Assembly: GCF_000276665.1 (NCBI RefSeq)
Contig: NW_004955426.1
Location: 1,044,919 to 1,108,918 of the forward strand
DNA from: Chinchilla lanigera
Lineage: Eukaryota; Chordata; Mammalia; Rodentia; Chinchillidae
Length of the DNA: 64,000 nucleotides
Reading direction: 5' to 3'
Positions 34,108 to 46,214 of this stretch are shown here, piece after piece (positions within the stretch are counted from its first letter, which is position 1; each line of letters starts with the position of its first letter). The position numbers and the translations under genes were made by a program. The notes under the pieces are model-generated. The model did not search any database. It had not been told where the DNA came from and saw nothing but the letters and a program-made list of their open reading frames with translations.

Positions 34108-34250
34108 AGTTATTACAAACTCAATGCCAGCCTGGACAATTCAGCAAGACTCCGTCTCAAAATAAAAAAATGAGCTAGGATATAGCCCAGTGGATGAGCA
34201 AATGTCTAGCTCTGTGTGAGGCCCTCATTTTGTCAGTAGTGGAAGAGAAA
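34108..34250 (+). mobile_element. B4 SINE (partial)
   Basis: A B1-like half (AATGCCAGCCTGGACAATTC, AGCAAGACTCCGTCTCAAAA) and an A-rich linker precede an ID-like half (GAGCTAGGATATAGCCCAGT, GTGAGGCCCTCATT). The B1 5' portion is missing. Confidence 0.75.
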
Positions 34251-37204
34251 AGATTAAATGAGTTAACATCATGGACTAAATGAGCTCATATCAAAATGAA
34301 ATGAATTTACCCACCATGTAAAGAGTCAAGCCAAAGAACAGAGCATTTGTCATTTTGTTTATTGCTCAATCTCCAGCCTCTAGAAGGTGGTGGAGTGGGG
34401 GTGGCCTGAATAAGTGTGCTGCATGGTTATGAATGATTGTAAGAGTGAAGGATGCCCACATTGCATCTGCATGTGGACTTGTGTGCACACACAGGTGGTG
34501 GAGAGCACACTGCCAACCTCAGTTTCCACTCAGCCCTTCAACAAAGTCCTGAATGTAGTATTAAGTGCATTACAGACCCAAGGAGTGAGAACAGGCCAGG
34601 TGGGAGTAGTTCTACTAAGATAAAGTAGGGTCAAGGGTTGCTAGTGAATGCATTACCTATTAGCATATATCTGTCCAGTATGGTTTTGAGAATTTTTTGA
34701 TTGTTTTTTATTTGGGACCTTATAAAGCCAGAGAAAGTAGGTCGAGGTCACTATGGAATGTGATACTTGTGTGCTCTCAATGTAATCCACCCAGGTTATC
34801 TGGAGCACGTTTTTTCATGTTAAGCAAGTATCCCTAAGTCATTCCCTTTCAAAACTGGAATTAATTTTCTGCATACTTCAGCCCACGCCCCTCATAAATG
34901 AAAAAATCATAAACTGACATTTAAGAAAGATTTCGATGTTTGCACTCAGAATTTGATAAAGTTTTTTTCCCCCAGAAGCAATTTTAGATAAAAAGCAATA
35001 AATACAGGGTCATCGTTTCTGGGAGAGGCTGCATAGCATCGCTGTTAACTCTGGGTCATGTTTTAAATTTTATACAAGAAAAAAAGCAACATTAATATTT
35101 CTGTTCCATCATTTGTTTCTTTGGTCCTGGATAAGTAGGTTATTTTGAAGAGCATGGCTGGACTGATCTGGAAAATTGGGCAGAAGTTAGCTAATATTTT
35201 AGGAAATGCCCAGACCATGCTGTGGTCAAGGCCTCCATAGAACACTGCTGATCAAGATTTGGCCTCGGGGCTGAGGAATGAACAACCCCACCACTGCGCT
35301 ATAACCCAGTGCTATCTGATCAGAGGCCTCATGCTGTGCCCCGCCATACCAAACAAAGGGCATGACTCCTGGCCAGAAACAAAGACATGGGGGTCAGAAA
35401 GGTTACAGGTTCAGTTCTGGCGTCCAGGTTGCCTATTACTTGTTTCTGATGGCCCTTCAGCCATAGGACGCAGGAGAGCTCCCTTTTCTCTCTCATGTGG
35501 GTATGGCCTGGCTTTCTGGCATTTACTTTGGATGTGACCTGCTGCAGAGCACTGATATGTGCCAGGCATCTCCTTTCTGCTGGGGCCCTGGCTTTGGTCC
35601 CTCTCAGTCGCTTGTCCTTTCCCACCCACTTCCTGGTGTGACAGCAGATACAAGTCTGATAGTGACAATGTTCATTATTTGTAGCCTCAGGCTTTATTCT
35701 TAGAATATTAAAGTTGCATCTGTGGAAGAAAGATTCTACCTAATTTTCTTCGACAGAACAATCGGCAGGATATAGGAACAGGCTGTGATGAAGAAAAATA
35801 TCAACATGAAGTTGAAAGCACAAAAGAAACAATGAAAAGTAGTTAGAAATATAAATGAATAAATTCCATTACTGAGTTGTTGGAAATAAACTTATTTTTG
35901 CTATGTAGTTTTGATGTCAACAAGGAAATGAGCTGCTGTGGTTCTAATCTATGTGTTTTTCAACACTGGTCTACAGCAAAAAAGCAATCACAGAGTAAAG
36001 AAACAGGAAAAATAGGACAACAGAATTAAACATCCAGAAACCATCTCTACCGTGTGTGGACTTTGCATGGTTGCTCTCCAACTCCAAATGTGCATCCTCC
36101 TCAGTTTTGATACCAAGTGTGGACCATCCATCAATCTTAGTCCTGCATTTAAAACTCATTACAAAACTGTTTGCCATTCCTCCCAAAGATTAATCGCAGA
36201 AGTCCAATGTAATAGCTTCGCCAATTTAAATGCTCGTGCTCACAATTCATTTCAAGTGCACTGTAATTATATTATATTGCTTCTGGCCAAGTTAGAAAAT
36301 GTATTCAAATCATAATACTATTTTTGGTATATGATACACTCTTAGGAATATGCCTCATGTTAACCGCATACAAAAGTTGAAAATAGACTTACAAGTGTCT
36401 TCATAAGTAAGAGTAATTTACCCATCCATCCATCTTTTAAGTTTACACTTACACAAATATGCATAAATTCACAACATGGATATTATTTATTATCTTTCTA
36501 TTTTTTTTTTTTTTACTTTTAATAAAACAGTAACACCAAAGATCTCAGTTATTTGCTTCCTTAGGTTTAGAAATATGCACATTATGGTAACATGCCTCTC
36601 AGTGATGTAACTCTAACTGCAGTAATCATTTGTGGTTATTTAATCCTAAAAAGTTACAGAGGACAATACTGCCCAGCAGCATCCCCTGTCTACTCCTCCA
36701 AGTTCTGCTTACTCTTTACCAGGAGTTGAGAATGATGAAGGCAAAGAAAAAACACTGGGGATGGCTTTGTGAGCTACACAAGAAAATATATGTAGGTATG
36801 TTTTCAATATAAAAATAAGTTCGCTTTAAGAATTTTTATTCTCTTTTATTATGCGATGAGCAAACATGTTGCTTCTATTTATTGCTTTTTTTTTTTTTTT
36901 TTAAAGGGAATTAGAAAAGCACTGGGCAAAGGAGGCAGGTGTTTATGAACCTCAGCTGTAGCTAAACTTTGGCAGTCAGGCAAACGTTCCATATATATAA
37001 TTTTACCTGATATAAGTGAGACAGATTTCTGAATCATGAAGTAAACTCTACCAAGATTGCTAAAGTTAGCGTTAGTTTCAAAGAAATTTAATTGGCCATT
37101 CTTAGTCAACTTTTTCAACTTTTGTTAAATAGCAGTGACCCAATTGAATTCTAAGGGTATACTTGAGGGATATAATTAAAAAATTAAATTGCAAATATGT
37201 TGGA
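34251..37204. other. Unclassified noncoding DNA
   Basis: About 3 kb without a supported gene. A GC-richer portion lies at 35240-35690 (several overlapping frames, no domain). T-runs are at 36498-36514 and 36886-36902. 35990-36310 is open on parts of both strands without recognisable motifs. Confidence 0.35.
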
Positions 37205-37745
37205 TATTTTCTTTATTCATTTTTCAGACATTTACTGACTGCTTATAATCTTCTCAGATCGTTTTAGACACTGGAAAATTCAGCTATGGACAAAAAAAGA
37301 CAAAAATTCCATCATTTATACTTTGGCAAGAAAGATAGTAAACAAGTACATAAGTAAGTAAATACATAGTACATGGCAAGGAGATAAAAAGATAACAAAT
37401 ATAGTGGTGTTAAGGGTTCAGTTCTAAAAAAATGTGTGGGAGAGGGGTCTCCACTGAGCAGGCACTGGGAGGGAACAAGGAAAATTGATCATTGTGAAGA
37501 GAATCTTTGCCAAAAATAAGAGTGTCTGCAAGGATGCTGAGGGGAGGGGGCGCTTTTACCTGAGGAGAGGGCAGTGAACCTAATGCCCAGGAGTGCTGAT
37601 GATCAGGAGAGGAGCTGAGAGGGCCACCAGGTGCTCATTGTCTGAGCAAGGCTGCCTACTGCAAGGCTCTCCCATTTACTCTCAGTGAGGTTGGCAAGGA
37701 TTTGCACTAGAAAGTGAAGTGATCTGACTTATTCTATAAAGCTGA
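37205..37745 (+). mobile_element. Ancient mammalian interspersed repeat, near full length
   Basis: Order of landmarks: TTCAGACATTTACTGACTGC, ACTGGAAAATTCAGCTATGG, AGTAAACAAGTACATAAGTA, GAACAAGG and a GAGGGCAGTG segment, then GAAGTGATCTGACTTATTC at the end. This is the layout of the repeat whose consensus starts 'ttcaacaaatatttattgagcacctac' and ends 'ggagtgacatgatctgactt'. I do not assign a family name. Related copies are at 9955 and 58440. Confidence 0.55.
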
Positions 37746-37809
37746 TGATTGTGCCAAGTATGGTTTACTGGTGAAGTGATGCTGGTGGCCACTTGTGAGG
37801 AAAAGTGAC

Positions 37810-38010
37810 CATGCAGATGGTACAGCACAATGGACCAGGGGGAGAAAGAGGTTGACCTGTGTACATTTATGAAAATAAATGTGCATCCTCCAAATGTGCA
37901 TCCTCATGCACATTGGTACAGCACATGTACCAATGGTACAGCATGCAGATGGTGTAGCACAATGGACGAGGGGGAAAAAGAGGTTGACCTGTGTACATTT
38001 ATGAAAATAA
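37810..38010. repeat. Direct repeats of 69 bp around two hairpins
   Basis: Repeat A (37810-37878) and repeat B (37942-38010) are offset by 132 bp. They share CATGCAGATGGT, AGCACAATGGAC, AGGTTGACCTGTGTACATTT and ATGAAAATAA, and differ at about four positions. Between them AAATGTGCATCCTC occurs twice (37877 and 37892). Two perfect hairpins follow: AATGTGCAT/ATGCACATT (37893-37914, 4-base loop) and CATTGGTACA/TGTACCAATG (37911-37935, 5-base loop). They share bases 37911-37914. No coding role is visible. Confidence 0.9.
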
Positions 38011-38214
38011 GGGTGACAAAATTGGTGACTGCACAGAACATTAAATTTAAGGGATAAAGAGAGCCATGTTTGACTCATGAACTTCAATAACTAAAAGTTT
38101 TGGCATATTCAATGATGAGTTTAATGTGGATGTCCAATAACTTGTTATATGATGGAGCAAAGAGAGCTAAGGTTTGCACTAATGACACACCAAGTTTACT
38201 TAAGGAAGTAGTAA
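38011..38214. other. Unclassified DNA before L1
   Basis: Nothing recognised with confidence. It could be more of the upstream L1 body. Confidence 0.3.
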
Positions 38215-38479
38215 CATAATACCACCACAAAGGTGTGCTTTTACTTTGAAGGAGAAATGCAGGCCTTCCAAGATAAGCAGATGGAAAGAAACCCATAAGC
38301 ACTAATCATCACTGCAGAAAATACTTAAAAGAATCCTATTTAAAGGTATCCCTTACTTTCTCAGAAGTCAATTTCAATACTGGTACTACCAGTGAACAAC
38401 AAGGGAAACAGTTACTAAGAATTAAGAATCACACATTAGAAAAACAAAACGATAAAAATTAGTACATCCTTTTCTATGA

Positions 38480-41400
38480 TAACTGAGTATACATAGTCTT
38501 AATTCTTCGATTAAAAGATACAAACTGGCAGACTGGGATACAGAATGAGACAACTGTTTACTGCTTGCAAGAAACACACCTCACTAGCAAAAACACAGCA
38601 ACTGAAAGTGATGGAACAGAAAAACATATTCTATGCAAAAAAAAAAAAAAAAGAAAAAGAAAAAAGAAGCAAGAAAGAGTAGCTATACTCATGCCTGACA
38701 AAGCACAGTTCAAGACAAAATTAGATGAGATAAAGAAGATTGCAACATATTGGAAAAGGGAACAATTCATTAAAAAGATATCAAAATTGTAAATATATAC
38801 GCACTAGACATCATTGCACCTGATTGCATAACACAAACACTCACTGCTCATCACAAAGAGACACACAGGTCTTAATACAAAAATAGTAGGTGAATTCAGT
38901 AAATCACTTTCACCAGTAAATAGGTTATCCAGGCCAAAAACAATGGAGAAACATCAAAGTTAAACTATGAAATACATTATTCTCTGCACTTTAAGGAACA
39001 TGGTTTAAAACAAATAATATTTTAGACCATAAAACAAGCTTTAACACAGAACAATCCAAAATCAACCATAAAAATGAAAACACTTTCTTTTATTTTATTA
39101 GACCAGACTGGGATGAAATTAGAAATCATTGGCAAAAGAAATCACAGAAAGTATACATAAACATGGAGGTTGAGCAATTCTCTTTTGAAGATCGATGAGT
39201 CATTAAGCTGATCAGGGGGAAATTAAAGATCTCTAGCATCTAATGAAAATGGAAACACAACACAAAGAATTTCTGGGGTGCTGCAGAAGCAGTTGTAGGA
39301 GGGACATTGATAGTTACGAGTCCTTACATCAAAGAATTACAGAGGTCACCAATAAATAAACTAATTATGCAGCTGAAGGTGTTAGAAAAACAAGAGCAAA
39401 GTAAAACAAACCCAATAGTAGGAAATAAATCATACTCTAATAAGGAATTGAGAGACTAAGAAAACAATGCACAAGATGAATTAAACAGTTGTTTTTTTAG
39501 AAAGATAAACACAACTAACAAACCTTTACTTAGAAAAATAAGCCAAAAGACAATGAAGGCACAAATCAATAAAAATGAAGATGAAAAAGGAGAAGATATA
39601 ACAGATAACACCTAAATCCAGAAGCTCATTAGAGGATAATTTTAAGACCTTTATTCTAATAAATTGGAGAATCAAAAAGAACTGGATAAATTTCTAGACA
39701 CACATGGGCTACCAAGAATGAACCAAGAAGATATAAAATACCTAAACAGATCAGCAATCAGCAGTAAGACTGAAGAAATAAAGTCTCTCAGGAAGGAAAA
39801 CTCCAGAACTAGGCAGTTTCAATGCTAAAACTTAGGAAACCTTTACGTAAGAACTAACACCAATGCTCTCAAATTATTCTATGAAACAGAGAGGATAGTG
39901 ACACTTTCAAACTCATTCTTCAAGGTGAATATTATTCAGACACCAAAACTGCACAAGAATGCAACAACAAAAACCAAAACTACAGATCAAAACCCTTGAT
40001 GAACATAGATGTAAAGATCCTTAGTAAAATACTGGTCAACCAAATGCAACAGCACATTAAAAAATTCATACATCTTGATCAAGTTGGCTTCATTTCTATG
40101 CTAGGATGGTTTAACTTGTGCAAATGGATGAATGTAATGCATGACATAAATAGAATCAAGGATAAAATCACATATACCTTAACTGATAAAAAAGGCTTTG
40201 AAAAATTCAATATCCCTTGATTATGAACACCTTGGAGAAATTAGATATTGAAGGATAATTCCTCAACTTAGTAAAGGCCATCCACAACAAACTCACAAAC
40301 ATCATTCTGAATGAAGAAAAAAAGCATTTTCTATAAAATCAGGAAGAAAGCTAGACTGTCTACTTTTTCTACATCTGTTCAACACAGTTTTTGAAGTTTT
40401 ACCTAGAACAATTAGGTAAGAGAAAGAAATAAAAGTGATGTAAATAAGGAAAGAATTCAAATTACCCTTGTTTGCAGAGGATACGACCCTATAGTGAGAA
40501 GATGCTAAACACTCAACATTTGAGAGCTGATAACAAATTCAGCCATTCAGCAGCATGAGAAGCTAACATTAAAACATTAATAGGTTCCTATACATCACTA
40601 ACTAACTAACTGAGAAAGAAAGCAGGGAAAAAATTCATTAACAGTATATTTAAAAAAAAAATCTATGAATCAGTTTAACCAAAGAGATGAAAGACCTCTG
40701 CAATGAAGCATTTCAGAACAATGGAAAAGAAATTGAAGAAGATACCAGAAGATGGAAAGACCTCTTGTGTTCATGGACTGGCAGAATTCATACTGCTAAA
40801 ACATCTATACGACCAAAAGTGATCTATAGATTCAATGTAGTGCCCATAAAAATACCAATGAAATTCTTCACAGAACAAGAAAAAAAATCTAAAATTTACA
40901 TGGAAATGCAAACTATCCAGAAAAGCCAAAGTGATCCTAAGAAAAAAAGGCAAGAGTGGAGGTGCCCAAAAGCTGCTTTCAAGAAATCCATATGATAAAT
41001 CCACAGTGACAAAAACAGAATGACACTGGCAGTAAATGAACAAACAAACAAACAAGACACATAAACAGGGGAACAGAATAAGGACACAGAAACAAAGCCA
41101 TGAAACTGTAGTCACTTTGCTCTGAAAAAAGGAACCAATAATATTCTTTGAAGAAAAGACTTACAAATAAGGCTGGGAAAACTGGATAGCCACTTGTAGA
41201 GGATTGAAACTAGATTCCTATCTCTCACCCTGTACAAAAATCAATTCAAAATGAATCAAGACTTAGGTCTAAGACCTGAAACTTTGAAATGCTAAATGAA
41301 GACACAAGGGAAACACCTGAAGCCATTAGTCAGCAAAGACCTCATAAATAAAACTCCAAGAGCACAGAAAATAATAGCAAGAATCAACAAATGGGGTATA

Positions 41401-42360
41401 CCAACTTTAAAAGGTTTTGCACTGCGAGGGAAACAACTAACAGAGTGAAGATACAACTTACGGAAGGGGAGAAAAATCTTTACCATCTACTCTTTCAACA
41501 GATTAAAATCTAGAATATATAAAGACCACAAAAGCTTAACACCAAGAAATTATACTACTAATTTCTATTGGTTTATTGAAAGGGACAGTTAATGTTGAAC
41601 TGTTTGATCAATCTTACATGCCTATTCTAATTATCTGAGTAACCAATTTGAAGATAACAATATGTAATACAACAACCATTGTTAATTTCCTACCATCTTG
41701 CCTGAAATTCTGTATCATTTTTATTATTTTTGTGCTGTTTTGTTTATGTCTTTGTATTTGTACATCAGTTTTTATTTTCTCTTTAAAATTAAAAAAATGT
41801 AAAAAAAAAGAAATCAAATGCATTAATCAATAAATGGGCAAATGAATTGAATAGATACTTTTAAAAAGAAGTACAAATGGCTAAATATTCAGCATCATTA
41901 TCCAATGGAGAAATGCAAATCAAAACTCAAATCCCTTCAAGTCAACACGGCTATAGCCAAGAATAAAAAAAAAATGATAAATGGTGGTAAGGATAGAGGA
42001 AAATGGAACCATTCTACTCTGTTGTTGGGAATTTAAATTAGTACAGCCATGAAGGCAATGATGAAAATTAATAGAAAAGTACCTCAAAGTCTAAAACCAG
42101 AGGAACCATTTGATGTAGCTATACTACTCCTTGGGTAATCTGAAGGAAGTAAAGGCAGCATACTGTAGAGATACCTGAAAAACATATTTATTGCCACACA
42201 ACCCACCAGCCTATAATCAGTAGGTAAGTGGATAAATAAAATGGTTAATAATACACAGTGGAATATTACTCAGCCATTAAGAGGAACAAAGTCATGTCAT
42301 TTATAGGAAAATGGATGGATCTGGAAATTACCACATTGAAGGAAATAAACTAGACCAAGA
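38480..42360 (+). pseudogene. L1 ORF2 remnant
   Basis: The endonuclease motif CLQETHL is intact at 38560-38580 and lies in the 75-codon frame at 38565-38792, which then runs into an A-rich expansion (38638-38665). The reverse transcriptase appears at 39996-40220 ([20 protein letters not shown], then DQVGFIS). The second palm motif near 40469 reads LFAED, so the second catalytic Asp is Glu in this remnant. The next segment is 40687-40995. The 114-codon minus-strand frame at 40771-41115 is a shadow. Many stops and frameshifts mean no product. Confidence 0.85.
41551..41807 (+). mobile_element. Truncated L1 3' end nested in L1
   Basis: Host ORF2 homology stops at 'caccaagaaat' (41550) and resumes at 41808. 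The 257-bp insert has one copy of the same 3'UTR end as the nested L1 at 14972 (GGGACAGTTAATGTTGAACT, TTATCTGAGTAACC, CAATATGTAATACAACAACC, TTATTTTCTCTTTAAAATTA) and a short A-rich tail. AAGAAAT at 41544-41550 and 41808-41814 is a 7-bp candidate target-site duplication. Confidence 0.8.
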
Positions 42361-42470
42361 AAGACAAATGTCTTACATTTTCATAATAGTTATTTTTATA
42401 TTGATATTAATTATATAGCTTTGTCCATTAGACAATATTAAAATATTTTCCAAAGAATCAATCTTGCACT

Positions 42471-43018
42471 TGTAGGGGGCAATGAATCTTAGCATATTAT
42501 TTTAGATAAAACAGTTTTGGTAAAAGCCTACATGGTGCCTTGAGAAGCCTCCTGGGACAGTGTAAAAGCTAATTCCCCAGATCAACTCTGCCCAGGATAA
42601 GGGGCGCCTAGGCCTAGGTAACCCTCCATGACCCTGCCTGTGCAGTTCCATCTCCTGGCCCTAGGTAAACATTGTAACCTTAAAGGAATGCATAGGTTGT
42701 AAAAAAGGAGACAAATGGAATGTAATGGGGGAAACATCTGTTATGGTTAGACATGCGACCTGCAACTGACCTGAGGTCCAGCAGGATTAGAGAAACACCA
42801 TATGCCCACCGGGGTCAGCGAATGAAACATCCCAATCTGTTGCCAATGGAAACCAAAATATATATAAGGTGAAACACAGTTGGCCATTGCCCGCTTCCAG
42901 ATTGGCAAGGGAAGTGAAGGTGGCTAGCCTCAAATTAAACTCTGGTTTTGTTCTCAATAGACTCAGGTCTCTTGTGGAATACAGCCCAATTTACACCAGG
43001 GGAATTTCTACTGTAACA
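42471..43018 (+). mobile_element. Solo LTR-like element (class I ERV type)
   Basis: A 548-bp unit starting TGTAGGGGGCAATG and ending CTGTAACA, with TG...CA ends. A TATA-like AAATATATATAAGG (42856-42869) lies in the right place for a promoter. About 65 bases later is ATTAAACTCTGG (ATTAAA polyadenylation variant, 42935), then a GACTCAGGTCTCTTGTGG segment typical of an R/U5 region. The four flanking bases are CACT and GACT, which agree at three positions, so a duplication is not proven. No internal retroviral genes flank it, so it is probably a solo LTR left by recombination. The exact family is not identified. Confidence 0.65.
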
Positions 43019-43928
43019 GACTGTGTATACTCATTCAGAGATTTTCTTGAAATACTGAAAGGTACTCCACAGTAGACTGTGGTTTTTTGTATTATCTTTC
43101 TGATCCTAATGATGTCTTCACAAAATTGAGTATAGTTAGTAAGTTGGTTCCAATTATTATGGATGGACATGCATGATTTGGCAAGTTGTAAAACAATGGA
43201 AACATAATAAATGCAGGAACTGTAATCTGTAGTCTAATTTTTTAAATGCAAGGATTAATCAGACAAAAGTAGGACCACTTGCTAGCCACCTTTATTTTTG
43301 ACACATTTACTCAAACGAAGCTCATTTTTGATTGTGTGGTTCCTGACCTGTAATTATTTCATCATCAGCTACTGAAAAACACAGAATGGGAGCTCAGCAT
43401 CTGTTTCCTCATCCAAAATGGCCAGATCTTGAAAATACTAAAACCAATTAAGGCGATTAAATCAACTTAGTAGGTTGATCCAGTGTAGCTTTTCCAAAAA
43501 TACTGGCAAAAAGATGACCAAATCCATCTGGAGTTTGCTGCCATTTCTGGGAACTTCATTATAACAATGTGGGTGTTGCCACAATATAGTTGGCTTACTC
43601 ACACCTGAATGCAGTGGAAGACAACAGTGAACTTCAATCCACAAGGGGCAGATGGCTATTATCGGATTTTCTTCCCTAATAGCAGATGTTATGAAAACAG
43701 ACCAGTGGTATAAATAGGGGGGAACTTAACACAGAACTTTAATTTTGTCATTTAAACTGATAAAACAATTTTTAAACAGAAGAGAGTGTTCCATGCTACA
43801 GCCACCTACCTGGAAACAGCAATTTATTCTCATGTACTTTTACAAAAGCATCCCTCTAAAAGTGACAGCCACAAATTTGTTTGGCTGTAAAATATACCTA
43901 TCCCCAATTCCTGAGATACTTAGGAGAT
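43019..43928. other. Unclassified noncoding DNA
   Basis: Nothing recognised. Confidence 0.35.
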
Positions 43929-44316
43929 TGTTACGGTTTGAATACAATTTGTCCCATCCAGAAACACATATTGAACTCTACTGCCTAGGTATTAAGAGGT
44001 GGAAACTTAATCTAACTGTGGTATCTAGAGGCAGGGCCTTAGGAAGGTGACAAGGTTTAGATGAGTTCATCAGCAGAGCTGCTGTTAGGGTGTCAGGTGG
44101 CTGCACAGGACGACAGAGAGGGACCAGACAGACCCACGTCCACACAAGTGCTTCCTGTTTCTTCTATGTCTTGCCTTGTACTATCTCAAGGTTCTGCCAT
44201 AGAGACGTGGCCAACCAGTGTTGGATTAGAATCATGAATGGAAACAACCCTTTTCTCTCCATAATGTACCAAGATGTTAGTATTGCATTATTAGCATCAG
44301 AAAGTGGACTAAGACA
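43929..44316 (+). mobile_element. MaLR LTR
   Basis: Starts TGTTACGGTTTGAATAC, continues with a 'aagaggtggaaactta' segment (43993), GAGGCAGGGCCTTAGGAAGG (44028), CCAGTGTTGGATTAGAATC (44215), and ends GTGGACTAAGACA. Confidence 0.8.
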
Positions 44317-44709
44317 GTGAAGACAACATTTTCAAGACTCAGGTTAGGAAGTGGTTCTGTGAGACAAATAGTAGGATAGTGGGCCATGCTTTCTTTTCCC
44401 ATTCTCTCTCCTCAAACCCACCCCACAAAATCAATTTCTTTTGAAAACTTGTTTGGGAGAACAATTTTCTACATGATGGTGAGGTTTCCACATATGTTTG
44501 AAGTAAGTCAAAAACTTTATTCATGTACAATAAACGAACAAAGAAAACTGTACTCTATCCCTTTTTTCATGTAACCTGAGCATGATGCAGAAATTGGCTG
44601 AATCTAGAAAAGAGACAGAACCCAGCCAGGGTTCCCATGCCCCAGACCTATGTGGCCTTGCTTAGAAGGGAACTTACTTCAGTCCTACAACAAGCTTCTT
44701 CAGAGCTAA
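44317..44709. other. Unclassified DNA between two opposed LTRs
   Basis: Nothing recognised. Open frames on both strands lack known motifs. Confidence 0.35.
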
Positions 44710-45023
44710 TGTTAGTTTTCTGCCCATTACTGCGCCAAAATACTTGACAACAGCAAAGTAAAGGAGGAGGGATTTACTTTAGCTTATGATTCCAATGGGT
44801 TCAGTCCAAAGTCAACGGGCTCCAAGGCAGAAATGGAATACTAGGAAGCTTGGTGGAAGTAAGCTGCTCACCCCTGTGTAACCAGGAAGAAGAGAAGGAA
44901 AGAGAGGAACTGAGGAGAAGAGTATATCCTTCCAAGTTATAGCCCCATTGATTCACCCTCTGTAACACGGTTCCATCTGTCAATGTGAGACTTTAGTGGA
45001 CATATTAGATCTAAACCATAACA
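44710..45023 (-). mobile_element. MaLR LTR
   Basis: The complement of a MaLR LTR: TGTTAGTTTTCTGCCCATTA, GGGATTTACTTTAGCTTATG, CAATGGGTTCAGTCCAAAGT, and the end GATCTAAACCATAACA (complement of the LTR start). Confidence 0.85.
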
Positions 45024-46214
45024 GAGGCCAACCTACAAGGCTGTGCATGGAGCCTTGTCTGTAGGGGAGCCACCACATGGCTCTGGATGTGCATAAAGTC
45101 ATTGCCTACCTCACTGTTGTTGGGTGATTGATGCCTGGCCTGGCAATGTCTTTGTCCTATGTGGAGTGCAGGCTCTGCCTACATCCAAGGCTTAGATGGA
45201 CATTTTCACTCGTGAGGGAATTTGGGATAAATTACTACAGTACAAGTGTCTGTGCTTGATTCACTCTGCCTTGCTTTGTCTCTAGTCTCATATCTAGTTT
45301 AAGTGGGGCCTGTCCATATCCAAAATTTTTAATGAGTGTAAATCTTTTTTAACATGCTCTAGCCCTTGAAATATAATTTTGTTTTCTTTTTGTTTATATG
45401 TTTGGGTAAGAGTAAATAAGTAGACTAAATAAATATGTATCTTATTGCATTTTTAAAAAGGTGATTTGGGCTTCTAGGAGTTGCATTTTATTTAGGGAAA
45501 ATTTATTGGTATTTAACTGGTAATTATTGGGAATTTAGTTCTAGTGATCAGGATGCAGCCTTCAAGTGAATTTTGATCAATTAATTGTGATATTAACTAA
45601 TATTAATGTTTTCCTCATATATGCAGAACTACTTGAGACTTCTAATAAATGTCTTTAATTATATAAGATATAAATAGTAACTTTAGAGGGAATAAAGATA
45701 AATGAGAAATTTTCTTGCCTTTAAATTTAGTTTAAAATAGAACAAGACACGAAGCATGCTCTAGCTTTTAAAGATACTGTGCTATTTTTCCTCTTAATTA
45801 AAGCATTTATAAATTCCTCCTCTTTCTACTTCTTTCCTCCTCTTCCTCCTCCTCCTTGTCTTCTTCTGTATCCCCCTGCTTCTTCTTTGAATTCAAATTG
45901 CAGAGTTAAAAATGTGTCATCACAAAATTCCAACCTGGAAATCACCACCATAAGAAATGGCAAGGGCAGCAGCAAGAATGACCCTAAGGTACAATTAACC
46001 CTAAAACTGCATTATTGCCATAAGTTCAGGGCGACAATCTGCAGAGCAAAGTGGTCCCTGGCTTCTGGAATAAGAGATCAATGCTGTGGGGTTATTTAAA
46101 TGCACATGGCTTAAAATTCTGTCATGACACTACTAATTCATTTCTACAAGTTCTATGTGATCTTCTTTCAAATTTTATAGTCCTTTATTTTATGGTTTTG
46201 AGATTTGTTTGTTT
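45024..46214. other. Unclassified DNA with a CT-rich tract
   Basis: 45300-45780 is AT-rich. A CT-rich low-complexity tract lies at 45816-45888 (TCCTCCTCTTTC-type) and encodes runs of P and L in the overlapping 106-codon frame. No gene recognised. Confidence 0.4.

Larger units (their letters stand above)
38215..42360 (+). mobile_element. Old L1 retrotransposon (ORF1 end, ORF2) with a nested L1 tail
   Basis: Starts in the C-terminal end of ORF1 (AAGATAAGCAGATGG and CACTAATCATCACTGCAG segments near 38270-38315) and continues through the ORF2 endonuclease, reverse transcriptase and C-terminal region. It ends near 42360, after AGGAAAATGGATGGATCTGG (42307) and 'aaactagaccaagaaagacaaatgtc', just before the expected 3'UTR. 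It is more diverged than the L1 at 11106. A truncated L1 tail sits at 41551-41807. Confidence 0.88.

Noticed and set aside
34108..34250. Considered an Alu because of GAGCAAGACTCCGTCTC-like text (here AGCAAGACTCCGTCTCAAAA)
   Set aside because: An ID-like half follows the A-rich linker, giving a B4. The rest of the window is rodent-type.
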